A stretch of DNA of 64,000 bases, from positions 31,163-95,162 of the forward strand of contig JBMOIC010000007.1 of NCBI GenBank assembly GCA_049317525.1, read 5' to 3'. The DNA is from UBA961 sp049317525. GTDB lineage: Bacteria; Bacteroidota; Ignavibacteria; Kapaibacteriales; UBA961. Both the position numbers and the translations under genes were made by a program. Below, in pieces: positions 34,424 through 43,419 of the stretch. How positions within the stretch are numbered: the first letter of the stretch is position 1; every line of letters begins with the position of its first letter. The notes under the pieces are model-generated. The model did not search any database. It had not been told where the DNA came from and worked only from the letters and a program-made list of their open reading frames with translations.

Positions 34424-36622
34424 ATGAATAAAATACATCCATCACAACATCAAACTAATTTTCTGTCCTTCATGGCTAAGAAGTCAGATTTACTTGTAGA
34501 AACCTATGTAGATTTACAAAATGGAATAAAAAAGGGGAATGAATATTCACAGTCCTTAATAGATATTGCAATAACTATAGAGGAATATATTGCTACATTT
34601 TTACAAGATACAATCGGTTATGAAGCATTAAAACAAAAACTACTCGTAGAAAAATCAATCATAAAAGCAAAGACAGATTTTACAAAAAAAGCATTGATTA
34701 GAAATAGAGGTATCCTATTAGGCGAAAAGGCTTTAGAAAATCCAATAGAGTCATTGGAAGGATTATGTAAACAATTAGATATTACTATTACAGCAGACAA
34801 AGAACTGGATTTCTCCAATATCGCATTATTTATACTATCTCTCTCAGATGAGAAACAAGAACATATAATTAAAAAAGCTGAAGAGATATACTTTTCGCTT
34901 AGAGAAAAAGGGAAAATAAGTAATTGGATAAGTGAATTTGCAGCTAATAAATTAGATTATGATCATCTTGAAAAAGCGGAAGTAGAAGAAGTAGATGGAA
35001 TAGTAAGTTATAGTTCAACTCATCATCGTAAAAGAGATGGTTTTGCTTTAACAGATCGAAGAGGCCCAACACGAGAGATAACAAAGCATATTGACTATTG
35101 TATGATATGTCATGAAAGAGAAAAAGACTCTTGTTCTAAAGGATTACACGAAAAAGATGGATCTATAAAGAAAAATGCATTAGGCGTAGATATCAAAGGA
35201 TGCCCACTCGATGAAAAAATTAGTGAGATGCACTTCTTAAGAAGAGAAGGTTATCCCATTGCAGCATTAGCAATGATAATGTTAGATAATCCAATGTGTG
35301 CAGGTACAGGACATCGTATTTGTAATGATTGTATGAAAGGATGTATATTTCAAAAACAAGATCCTGTAAATATTCCTAATGTAGAAACATCTGTTTTATC
35401 TGATATTCTAAATCTAAAAGATGGCTTAGAACTATATGGCTTTTTAATGCAGTGGAATCCACTTAAAGTAGAAAGACCATATGCATTAGATTATAATGGT
35501 AATAAAGTACTTGTAGTAGGATTAGGCCCAGCAGGATATACCTTGTCGCATTATCTATTGAATGAAGGCTTTGCTGTTGTAGCAGCCGAAGGATTAAAGG
35601 TAGAATCTGCTTTAGATATATATAATCTCAATAAAGATTCAAACTTACCATCATTTAAAGATGTGATTGAGAAAGAACTAGATGAAAGAATAATATCTGG
35701 ATTTGGAGGTGTAAGTGAATATGGAATTACATCAAGATGGGATAAGAACTTTTTAACAGTATTACAATTACTATTAGAAAGACGAAAGAATTTTAAGGTA
35801 TTAGATGGAATTCGATTTGGTGGTACAATTACAGTAGATGATGCATGGAAAATTGGTTTTACCCATATTGCTTTAGCTACGGGTGCAGGTAAACCAACAT
35901 TGATACGCTTAAAAAATAATTTAAGTAGAGGATTAAGAAAAGCTTCAGATTTTTTAATGGCTTTACAATTAACCGGTGCAGCAAGAAAAGAATCACTGTC
36001 AAATTTACAAATATCATTGCCAGCAATAGTAATTGGTGGTGGTTTAACTGCAATAGATACAGCTACAGAAACATTGGCATATTATCCTATTCAAGTTGAA
36101 AAGTTTTATGAAAATGCCAAAGCATTGTTAGAAATAGATAAAGATTACTTAATCAATACATTTGATGATGAAGAATTATCTGAAGCCAACATATTCTTTG
36201 AACATGGTAAAATTATTCATGAAATAAGAAAAAAGGCAAAAGAAAATAATGAAAAACCAGATTATTTACCTTTTTTGAAGGAATGGGGTGGAGTTACTTT
36301 GGTTTATCGTAAAAATCTACAAAGTTCACCCGCATATCGATTGAATCATGAAGAAATAAATGAAGCATTAGAAGAAGGAATTAAGATTATTGAAAATCTA
36401 AATCCAGTAGAATGCATATTAAATGATTACAATGCCATAGAATCAGTACGATTTATAGATTCTACAAGATCAGATAAGGAAATAATACTTCCAGCCAAAA
36501 CAGTATTTGTAGCTGCAGGTACTTCACCAAATATTACATATGAAAAAGAATATCCTAAAACATTCAGAATGCAAGAATCAACAGGATATTATCAGCCCTA
36601 TAAAGCAATGCACACAGCATAA
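34424..36622 (+). CDS. FAD/NAD(P)-dependent oxidoreductase with cysteine-rich domain
   Basis: This 732-residue protein has a helical N-terminal region, then a cysteine-rich segment at about 225-312 (CMICHEREKDSCSKG, GCPLDEKISEM, CAGTGHRICNDCMKGC) that probably binds Fe-S clusters, like the N-terminal part of GltD/dihydropyrimidine-dehydrogenase-type enzymes. The two dinucleotide-binding motifs follow: GLGPAGYTLSHYLL (about 365, FAD) and AIVIGGGLTAIDTATE (about 535, NAD(P)). The conserved VFVAAGTSPN is near the end. Homologues I recall continue for several hundred residues beyond this point, so the protein may be a short version. The substrate is unknown. It starts 5 bases after the preceding gene. 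Confidence 0.75.
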   Translation: MNKIHPSQHQTNFLSFMAKKSDLLVETYVDLQNGIKKGNEYSQSLIDIAITIEEYIATFLQDTIGYEALKQKLLVEKSIIKAKTDFTKKALIRNRGILLGEKALENPIESLEGLCKQLDITITADKELDFSNIALFILSLSDEKQEHIIKKAEEIYFSLREKGKISNWISEFAANKLDYDHLEKAEVEEVDGIVSYSSTHHRKRDGFALTDRRGPTREITKHIDYCMICHEREKDSCSKGLHEKDGSIKKNALGVDIKGCPLDEKISEMHFLRREGYPIAALAMIMLDNPMCAGTGHRICNDCMKGCIFQKQDPVNIPNVETSVLSDILNLKDGLELYGFLMQWNPLKVERPYALDYNGNKVLVVGLGPAGYTLSHYLLNEGFAVVAAEGLKVESALDIYNLNKDSNLPSFKDVIEKELDERIISGFGGVSEYGITSRWDKNFLTVLQLLLERRKNFKVLDGIRFGGTITVDDAWKIGFTHIALATGAGKPTLIRLKNNLSRGLRKASDFLMALQLTGAARKESLSNLQISLPAIVIGGGLTAIDTATETLAYYPIQVEKFYENAKALLEIDKDYLINTFDDEELSEANIFFEHGKIIHEIRKKAKENNEKPDYLPFLKEWGGVTLVYRKNLQSSPAYRLNHEEINEALEEGIKIIENLNPVECILNDYNAIESVRFIDSTRSDKEIILPAKTVFVAAGTSPNITYEKEYPKTFRMQESTGYYQPYKAMHTA

Positions 36623-36650
36623 TATCATAGCTATATGATATCAAAATCGG

Positions 36651-36658
36651 TAGTTTTG
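36651..36658 (+). promoter_or_regulatory. Candidate -7 element upstream of lipA
   Basis: TAGTTTTG matches TAnnTTTG and lies 28 bases before the lipA start in a 63-base gap. No clear -33 TTG is present at the right distance. Confidence 0.3.
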
Positions 36659-36685
36659 CATCGTACCTAAATTAAGAGACAGAAT

Positions 36686-37597
36686 ATGTATAAAGATACA
36701 GAAGCCATAATAGAAAATGTATTTACCTTGCCGGTTATTCAGCAAGTGATGCCGGTTATTACTAATCGTAGGCCAGAATGGTTAAAAGTTAAAGCCCCAG
36801 GCGGCGAAACATATGCACATTTAAAATCTATGATGCGCTCCAAATCTTTGCATACCGTTTGTGAAGAAGCAAAGTGTCCAAATATTTCAGAATGCTGGAA
36901 TGCAGGTACAGCAACATTTATGATATTGGGAGATACTTGTACAAGATCTTGTGGTTTTTGTGCCGTGAAAACAGGTAGACCAATGCAATTAGATGAACAT
37001 GAACCATTACATGTAGCCGAAGCAATACAACAAATGAATTTAAAACATGCAGTAATTACATCTGTAAATAGAGATGAAAGAGCTGATGGCGGTGCATCTA
37101 TTTGGGCTGAGACAATTAATAAAGTAAAAGAATTAAATCCAGGATTAACAATAGAAGTACTAATTCCAGACTTCAAAGGAAAGATGGAAAACTTACAAAA
37201 AGTGATAGATACAAGACCCGATGTGTTGAATCATAATACAGAAACAGTTCCAAGTTTGTATAAAAAAGTACGTCCACAAGGTAAATATCACTGGACATTA
37301 AGCGTACTAAAAGAATGTAAATCCCAAGGGCTTAGAACAAAAACAGGAATAATGCTTGGATTAGGTGAAGAAAAAACAGAATTATTACAAGTGATGCAAG
37401 ATTTGAGAGAAGTTGGTGTGAATGTATTAACATTAGGACAATATCTTCAACCAACAAAAAATCATTTGCCAGTAGATAGATTTGTACACCCAGACGAATT
37501 TAATGAATATCGCGAAACAGGTTTGCAAATGGGATTTGATATCGTAGAGTCTGGCCCATTAGTAAGAAGTTCCTATCATGCAGAGCGTCATATTTGA
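36686..37597 (+). CDS. lipA: Lipoyl synthase
   Basis: LipA is a radical-SAM enzyme that inserts two sulfurs into octanoyl groups to make lipoyl cofactors, needed by 2-oxoacid dehydrogenases such as the one at 15961. The sequence shows the auxiliary cluster motif CEEAKCPNISEC (about residues 59-70), the radical-SAM CTRSCGFC (about 85-92), TSVNRDERADGGA, NHNTETVPSLY, GIMLGLGE and the C-terminal RSSYHAE that supplies the serine ligand. At 303 residues it is full length. The next gene starts within the stop (TGATG), so the two are translationally coupled. Confidence 0.97.
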   Translation: MYKDTEAIIENVFTLPVIQQVMPVITNRRPEWLKVKAPGGETYAHLKSMMRSKSLHTVCEEAKCPNISECWNAGTATFMILGDTCTRSCGFCAVKTGRPMQLDEHEPLHVAEAIQQMNLKHAVITSVNRDERADGGASIWAETINKVKELNPGLTIEVLIPDFKGKMENLQKVIDTRPDVLNHNTETVPSLYKKVRPQGKYHWTLSVLKECKSQGLRTKTGIMLGLGEEKTELLQVMQDLREVGVNVLTLGQYLQPTKNHLPVDRFVHPDEFNEYRETGLQMGFDIVESGPLVRSSYHAERHI

Positions 37598-38370
37598 TGA
37601 TAAGATTTGTATTGCTTGGAACCGGAACATCTACAGGAATTCCCTGTGTTGGCTGTGAATGCGATACATGCTTGTCTGAAGATATAAAAGATACAAGATT
37701 AAGAACATCTTTGCTCATTCAATCTGAAACAACAACAGTAATAATCGATACATCGGCAGACTTCAGACAACAGATGCTTAAGCATTCAGTAAAACAAATC
37801 GATGGGATCGTTTATACTCATCATCATTATGACCACATCAGTGGATTTGATGATGTAAGACCATTTAGTTTTTTTGGCAATCATATACCAGCAAATGTAT
37901 ATATTATGCAAGAAACACTACATAATTTGAAACAAGTTTTTTCATATGCATTTGATGAAAATGCTCAAGTTGGTGGCGGCTTACCTAAAGCGACATTTAC
38001 CATTATTGATGATAAACCATTCACTATTGGTGATATTCACATACAACCAATCCCATTAAAACATGGATCTTTAAGAGTTAATGGTTATCGAATAGGTAAT
38101 TTTGCCTATTGTACAGATACAAATCATATACCAGAAGAATCATATGTATTATTAAACAATCTGGATGTGTTGATTTTAGATGCTTTACGGTATACAGAAC
38201 ATCCCACACACTTTACGATAGAACAAGCATGTATTGAAGCAAAAAAAATACAAGCAAAAAAAACGTACTTTACTCATATAGCTCATCAAATCAGGCATAA
38301 AGATTGCAATGATCTATTACCAGATTATTGTTATTTAGGTTATGATAATCTTGAATTTATTATAGATTGA
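37597..38370 (+). CDS. MBL-fold metallo-hydrolase (PhnP-like)
   Basis: This 257-residue metallo-beta-lactamase-fold protein opens with the PhnP-like motif LLGTGTSTGIPCVGC and C-x-x-C, and has the metal-binding THHHYDH (about residue 74), a downstream DTN/H region (CTDTNHI) and a C-terminal FTHIAHQ motif. PhnP-type enzymes are cyclic phosphodiesterases; others in this family act on nucleotides. The substrate here is unknown. I start at ATG 37597, which overlaps the lipA stop by one base; TTG 37594 is an unlikely alternative. Confidence 0.9.
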   Translation: MIRFVLLGTGTSTGIPCVGCECDTCLSEDIKDTRLRTSLLIQSETTTVIIDTSADFRQQMLKHSVKQIDGIVYTHHHYDHISGFDDVRPFSFFGNHIPANVYIMQETLHNLKQVFSYAFDENAQVGGGLPKATFTIIDDKPFTIGDIHIQPIPLKHGSLRVNGYRIGNFAYCTDTNHIPEESYVLLNNLDVLILDALRYTEHPTHFTIEQACIEAKKIQAKKTYFTHIAHQIRHKDCNDLLPDYCYLGYDNLEFIID

Positions 38371-38391
38371 ACTTAGAATTACAAAAAGAAC

Positions 38392-39018
38392 ATGAAACCA
38401 AAAGTCACCTCGGCTACTAGAAACCCTTTGGCTATGAAGCTTGTACAACCTCTTACAAGAGAATTTGAAGTAACTGTAAGACCAATACAACATCCAAGTT
38501 TATCAATCTTATCACACAAGCATGAAAAGGAATTTCATAGTGCTATTCCTTTGATTCAAACTAATCCAGAAGAAGCAATAAAGATATTAACAGCTTTAGA
38601 ACAAAGATACCCTGCTGTACTTCCTGTATTAAATAATTTAATTTCTGCTTTATTATCTGCAGGACAAGATGAAGAAGCTGAAATTAGAATAGTAGAATTA
38701 TACAGAGAATATCCAGACTATATCTTTGCCAAAATCATGTATGGTGAATATTGTCTTTTACACGATAAATTAGAAGAAATACCTAAAGTATTTAGAAATT
38801 TATGGGATCCTAAACTTCTTTATCCTGAAAGAAATGTCTTTCATGTTTCTGAAGTAACTTCTTTTGTAGGTTTTGTAGGATTATATTTCTTTGCGATTGG
38901 CGATATGAAATTAGCACAAGAATACTATGAATATCTTTATAAATTAGCACCAAATAATCCGCAAACTCTAAGAATGAAAAATGTATTATTCCCTGAAATA
39001 GAAGGGTATATTCAATAA
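38392..39018 (+). CDS. TPR-like helical protein
   Basis: This 208-residue protein lacks a signal peptide. From about residue 55 it has helical pairs resembling tetratricopeptide repeats: PEEAIKILTALEQRYP, LPVLNNLISALLSAGQDEEA, FAIGDMKLAQEYYEYLYKLAPNNPQ. The first 50 residues are basic and probably disordered. Likely a protein-interaction scaffold. It follows the MBL hydrolase gene by 21 bases and may be in the lipA operon. Confidence 0.7.
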   Translation: MKPKVTSATRNPLAMKLVQPLTREFEVTVRPIQHPSLSILSHKHEKEFHSAIPLIQTNPEEAIKILTALEQRYPAVLPVLNNLISALLSAGQDEEAEIRIVELYREYPDYIFAKIMYGEYCLLHDKLEEIPKVFRNLWDPKLLYPERNVFHVSEVTSFVGFVGLYFFAIGDMKLAQEYYEYLYKLAPNNPQTLRMKNVLFPEIEGYIQ

Positions 39019-39067
39019 TTATCAATCATTATATAGATGATTGCAATAGAATTCAGTATAGGATATT

Positions 39068-39406
39068 ATGAAAATCTTACTTTCTAAAATAGCACATGCC
39101 AGAAGCGGCGATAAAGGCGATGCAGCTAATTGTGGTGTAATAGCATATAAAGAAGAATGGTATCCAATTTTATCAGAAGTATTAACAGAACAAAAAGTAA
39201 AAGAGTACTTTACTGGTTTAACACTTGGTAAAGTAGATCGTTATGAAATTCCAAATTTATGGGCACTCAATTTTGTATTACATAATACATTAGGTGGTGG
39301 TGGAACTGTTTCACTTAAATTAGATGCACAAGGTAAAACAATAGCATCAGCAATGCTGTTAATGGAAATTGAAGTACCTGAGCACTATCAAAGCCTTTTA
39401 CAATAA
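39068..39406 (+). CDS. AtuA-like C-terminal domain protein (single domain)
   Basis: This 112-residue protein matches the small C-terminal domain of the AtuA/DUF1446 family (acyclic terpene utilisation): IAHARSGDKGDAANCGVIAY near the start, then VDRYEIPNLWALNFVLHNTLGGGGT. In many bacteria this domain is fused to a larger N-terminal DUF1446 domain; here it stands alone with its own start. The function is not established. It is the last plus-strand gene before the convergent peroxidase. Confidence 0.8.
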   Translation: MKILLSKIAHARSGDKGDAANCGVIAYKEEWYPILSEVLTEQKVKEYFTGLTLGKVDRYEIPNLWALNFVLHNTLGGGGTVSLKLDAQGKTIASAMLLMEIEVPEHYQSLLQ

Positions 39407-39424
39407 AGTATATTGTTAGTGATA

Positions 39425-41299
39425 TCAATAATTAGAAACTGGAGAATTAAGTGCATTCATAAAATGTATTAAATTCTCTTTTTCTTTTTTATGTAGATTT
39501 AACGCATTTGCTGGTAATGTTTGATTAGATAATTTGATGCCCAGTCCAATCCCACCTCCATTATTATAGAAATCTATAACTTGTTGTAAACTTTTATAAA
39601 CGCCATTATGCATATATGGAGAAGTTTTGGCAATATTTCTAATTCCAGGAGTTTTAAAAGCATGATTGTAAATGATAGATGAATATTTGTAAACACCTGC
39701 TCTTCCAATATCTGGATCTAAAATTTTAGAAGTAGAATGACTTGGAACACCAATGATTTCGGAGTCATTATCATTATATAATGGAGGTACTAAACCAGAA
39801 AATGTAGGCGGAAAATGGCATGTTCCACATTGTGCTTTTCCCATAAAAATATTAAAACCATCCTTTACTTTTTTCAGGTGCTTACCATTAAGTATAGAAT
39901 TATTTTTAATTGAATCACCTCTTAATAAGGAATCTACTGGAGATTCAAATGAGATTAATGAGCGTATATACATTGCTAATGCAGATGAAATTAAGCCAGA
40001 ACTAATAGCGTTATTACTACTTTTTGGATAAATCTTTTTCATAAGCTCATTAATATCCTGATTTTGAGATAATCTAGAACTTATTTCCATATAATCAGTA
40101 TTAAATTCAATAGAGTTATTTACTACATGTTCAATTTGTTCTTCTAGATATGAAGTGCTCATATCATAAAAATATTTTGTAGATAATGCGCTATTAATCA
40201 ATGTTGGAGCATTTCTTTGAGTATGTGTACCTGGAAGTGAACCCTTGCTTTTTGTTTCTCCATCTGTAAATGCTATAGAGGGATTATGACATGTAGCACA
40301 TGACATCTTATAATTTTTAGAAAGTGCTACATCATAAAATAGAATCTTACCTAATTCCTTTTTTTCATCAGAAAAAACCTCATATTGATTTCTAGAATAG
40401 GCCATTGGATTCAGTGCATTGGAATGAAATATAGTTTTTGCCGCATAATTAATAATTCTGTTTCTTCTTGATACTTCATGATCTAGTTCGATACCAGATT
40501 GTTGGTGAAGATATAATATCTGCTCATAAAGAGGATTTGCATATTGTGCGATAAAAGACCAATAATCAAAATCTTCTATAGTTCTATATCTATGTAAAAA
40601 TGCTTCCCCCTTGCCTATTATCTTAGTTATTTTATTCTGTAAATCATGATTATTTTGAATCATTGGCATATATAATAAGATATATTTTCCTGTAATATTC
40701 CAAGATTGTACTGCTTCTTCTAATTGTTGATCAAAACACGGTGAATCAGAAGAAGTTAATCCAATTGCATAAATTCTAATGATATTGTTTCTTAGTGCTT
40801 CTAAAATTTCCCTATCTGTAATTAAAACACTTTGAATATTTCCATTAATATCTAATATATGTTGTTTTAACTGATTAGTTAAAGCCTTAACTGTCGAGAT
40901 ATTTTCGTTTTGAAAATCATTACAAATTATTTCTTCGATAGCTTGAATTCCTTCTGGTTCCATAATAATGGTAGAAGGAATATGTTCATCTAGTTTTGAT
41001 AAAGGTGGACCAATAATCAATTTTTCTGATTCATTATCTATATATGAAATCAACCACTCTATTGTTTTGTAATGTATTCTCACTTTTTTTAATAATTGTA
41101 TCAATTTTGTCTGCTGATATTTTGATGTTTTGTTAGAACTTCCAGTTATATCAATCATTTCATCTAAAAGAGATACAATTTGAGAAGTTTGATTTTTGAT
41201 ATCAAACCTTATCATATCAAGCGGTTTTGTACTATTTGGAGTAAAAGAAGTACATAAAATACAACTCAAGAGTAGGGCGAGAATAATATAGAATTTCAT
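39425..41299 (-). CDS. Di-haem cytochrome c peroxidase (MauG/CcpA family)
   Basis: This 624-residue periplasmic protein has a signal peptide and an N-terminal helical domain (about 25-300) typical of the longer Bacteroidota members (EPEGIQAIEEI). The catalytic region follows with two c-type haem sites: CATCHN (about residue 331) followed by SIAFTDG, and CGTCHF (about 488). Between them are RNAPTLIN and a conserved TPGIRN near the end. It reduces hydrogen peroxide with electrons from cytochrome c, or acts in a MauG-like modification. It lies downstream of a minus-strand terminator at 41312-41350, so it probably has its own promoter. Confidence 0.9.
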   Translation of the reverse strand: MKFYIILALLLSCILCTSFTPNSTKPLDMIRFDIKNQTSQIVSLLDEMIDITGSSNKTSKYQQTKLIQLLKKVRIHYKTIEWLISYIDNESEKLIIGPPLSKLDEHIPSTIIMEPEGIQAIEEIICNDFQNENISTVKALTNQLKQHILDINGNIQSVLITDREILEALRNNIIRIYAIGLTSSDSPCFDQQLEEAVQSWNITGKYILLYMPMIQNNHDLQNKITKIIGKGEAFLHRYRTIEDFDYWSFIAQYANPLYEQILYLHQQSGIELDHEVSRRNRIINYAAKTIFHSNALNPMAYSRNQYEVFSDEKKELGKILFYDVALSKNYKMSCATCHNPSIAFTDGETKSKGSLPGTHTQRNAPTLINSALSTKYFYDMSTSYLEEQIEHVVNNSIEFNTDYMEISSRLSQNQDINELMKKIYPKSSNNAISSGLISSALAMYIRSLISFESPVDSLLRGDSIKNNSILNGKHLKKVKDGFNIFMGKAQCGTCHFPPTFSGLVPPLYNDNDSEIIGVPSHSTSKILDPDIGRAGVYKYSSIIYNHAFKTPGIRNIAKTSPYMHNGVYKSLQQVIDFYNNGGGIGLGIKLSNQTLPANALNLHKKEKENLIHFMNALNSPVSNY

Positions 41300-41311
41300 A
41301 CAGATTACCTT

Positions 41312-41352
41312 AAAAAAAAACCTGTCTTACTTGTTGATAAGACAGGTTTTAT
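41312..41352 (-). terminator. Rho-independent terminator of the PhoX gene
   Basis: On the minus strand AAAACCTGTCTTA pairs with TAAGACAGGTTTT and is followed by a T run (nine A on the plus strand). It lies 15 bases after the PhoX stop and separates it from the peroxidase gene. Confidence 0.92.
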
Positions 41353-41366
41353 ATTGTTTTAGAAAA

Positions 41367-43229
41367 TTATTGAATAATCAATTTTCTAATGTCGCCTTGA
41401 ATTGTTTGAATAAAATAGGTACCAGAAATAAGTTCAGAAATATCAATAGAAGTTGAGTTTCTTGAAACTTTTACACGTTCACCATGTATAGAATAAATTG
41501 ATATGTCTGCTTCTCTATTTAAGTGAAGAACTCTTGTTGCAGGATTAGGATAAATATCAAAACCAGAATTATCATTAAAAGTTGGGTCTTGATAGATTGA
41601 TGATACAAGTTTATCTAAACCAGTAATTAGCATAGTACAAGAATTTGCATAATCTCCTGAATTTCCTAAAGATGGATGCTGTGAATTTACAAACATTGCT
41701 TTTCCATCAGGAGTAGGTATTGCACCAGTAATTTCAGCACCATTTGGAGTAATAGCTAATCTTTTTAAATCATCTAAAGTTGGATTAGATTTACTCATAT
41801 CCAAAATATATAATTCACAAATATTATTTCCCGAGCCATCAATATCTGGATTACCTACTCTGCCTTTGCTGCGTCCATTTAAATCTTCTTGAATGATCAA
41901 GTATTTCTTGCCATTTAGCGTCCAATCAACCAAACCATCAGGATTTGATAAATGAACTTTGTTCGTGGCATAATTATTTGCCTTGCCACCTTCTAATAAT
42001 ACATTCATAGAATTATCAGCTGGATCAAATACTAATACTCTACCATAATAATCTACAATAATTGAATCTTTAACTTTATCTGCAGTTGTTGAAAAGGGGC
42101 CTTCATACATATCACGGTCTGCAAGATGCTTAGCAAGAGTGCCACCAATTTTCATCCCATCTTTAAATAAGGATCCAGAATTATCTCTACCAGTTTCTGT
42201 AATATATACTTTGCCATCAATCTCAGTAACCCACTCAAAACGGGTAAACATTGTAGCACCTTTGCGTAAAGCTACATTTCGTACTTGCAACATAGAATCT
42301 AAAGATTCCTCTAGGGTTATCCAAGTTCCACTTTTACCATCACTAGATTGCTTATAAGCATAAAGAGTACCGCTATTATAATTACCAATTTCATTAGCAA
42401 CAAACTTAAAGAATACAGAAGGTTGGGCATCATCGGTAAGATATACGGTTTTATTATCAGACATAATTACACCACCTTCATGCTCGAATCTTCCCCAATT
42501 ATACATCTTGCGTATTGCTTTGGCATTAGCTGGATCTATTTCTACTAACCAGTTGAAGTTTTGGAATTTTTTTACAGTTTTACCTGCAAAAGTAGCATTA
42601 GCTGGAATTGTCCAATCTGAAGTGTCTCTTATGCCATAGCCAAGAAGAGGTAATTGGCCTGTACCTTTACCTGCTGCAGAAAAAGAAGTGTCTTTACCTT
42701 CAATAGGTAAAAGCCCAATAGAAATATCAGTGTTTGAACCTTGTACCCATTCTTCAGCTGTCCAAATTCTACCATTTTTAGAGCTAATTCCTCCACAATT
42801 TGCTAAAGTATTTCCAACAGCAGAGAAATCTACATTCCTATATCCACCATCTACCATATAATCACCATTTAACTGTTTTTTTACTTTAAAAACAGTCATT
42901 CCACCACCATCACCAAGAATATCATCTTTTACACGCATTTCATGATTAATAGTAATCCAAGCAGAATCACTAGGAGCTGAAAGATTCATAGGAGTATATC
43001 CAATGAAATCATGCCATTGCTTTGCCAGAGTTTTCTTTCCACCGGCTCCAATAACTGTATCTTTTCCACCAACGAATATCAATTTTGAACTTATTGGTGA
43101 TTGTGGTACAATGATTGTTTTTGCATTAAAATTTGTATCTAATGCTGGGAAAATTGTTTGTGAATATGCCTGATTATATCCTGAACAGGCAAAAAACACA
43201 ATACTAATGCAGTACAGTAATTTCTTCAT
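41367..43229 (-). CDS. PhoX-family (DUF839) phosphatase-like protein with T9SS sorting domain
   Basis: This 620-residue secreted protein has a signal peptide ending QAYSQ and the DUF839/PhoX fold. Matching segments are the acidic TAEEWVQGSN (about 155), a conserved WGRFEHEGGV and VYLTDDAQPSVFFKFV (about 255), and LSNPDGLVDW. PhoX enzymes are calcium/iron alkaline phosphatases that release phosphate from organic phosphoesters. The last 65 residues form a T9SS type-A sorting domain (IYPNPATRVLHL, IYSIHGERV, ISGTYFIQTI), so it is exported across the outer membrane. Activity is inferred. Confidence 0.85.
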   Translation of the reverse strand: MKKLLYCISIVFFACSGYNQAYSQTIFPALDTNFNAKTIIVPQSPISSKLIFVGGKDTVIGAGGKKTLAKQWHDFIGYTPMNLSAPSDSAWITINHEMRVKDDILGDGGGMTVFKVKKQLNGDYMVDGGYRNVDFSAVGNTLANCGGISSKNGRIWTAEEWVQGSNTDISIGLLPIEGKDTSFSAAGKGTGQLPLLGYGIRDTSDWTIPANATFAGKTVKKFQNFNWLVEIDPANAKAIRKMYNWGRFEHEGGVIMSDNKTVYLTDDAQPSVFFKFVANEIGNYNSGTLYAYKQSSDGKSGTWITLEESLDSMLQVRNVALRKGATMFTRFEWVTEIDGKVYITETGRDNSGSLFKDGMKIGGTLAKHLADRDMYEGPFSTTADKVKDSIIVDYYGRVLVFDPADNSMNVLLEGGKANNYATNKVHLSNPDGLVDWTLNGKKYLIIQEDLNGRSKGRVGNPDIDGSGNNICELYILDMSKSNPTLDDLKRLAITPNGAEITGAIPTPDGKAMFVNSQHPSLGNSGDYANSCTMLITGLDKLVSSIYQDPTFNDNSGFDIYPNPATRVLHLNREADISIYSIHGERVKVSRNSTSIDISELISGTYFIQTIQGDIRKLIIQ

Positions 43230-43268
43230 AGAGTAAACCTAAAATGATGACTAATTGAAAATCAATCG

Positions 43269-43276
43269 CAAACTTA
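43269..43276 (-). promoter_or_regulatory. Candidate -7 element upstream of the PhoX gene
   Basis: On the minus strand this reads TAAGTTTG, matching TAnnTTTG, 40 bases before the start. The -33 partner is not clear. Confidence 0.3.
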
Positions 43277-43363
43277 CTGTGTATACATTATTACATTATT
43301 TCCCTAACAATAAGCATGTATAAAGAAAATGACATAATCCATTAAGATCTGATAAAAATGAAA

Positions 43364-43389
43364 ATAGGAGACTTTGAAAGGTCTCCTAT
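43364..43389 (-). terminator. Hairpin downstream of the envelope-protein gene
   Basis: ATAGGAGAC and GTCTCCTAT form a perfect 9-base-pair stem with an 8-base loop, 31 bases after the end of the minus-strand gene at 43420. The minus-strand continuation TTTTCATTTTTATC is U-rich, as expected for a terminator. Confidence 0.75.
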
Positions 43390-43419
43390 AAATGATACAT
43401 CAATATATGTATGGATTAT

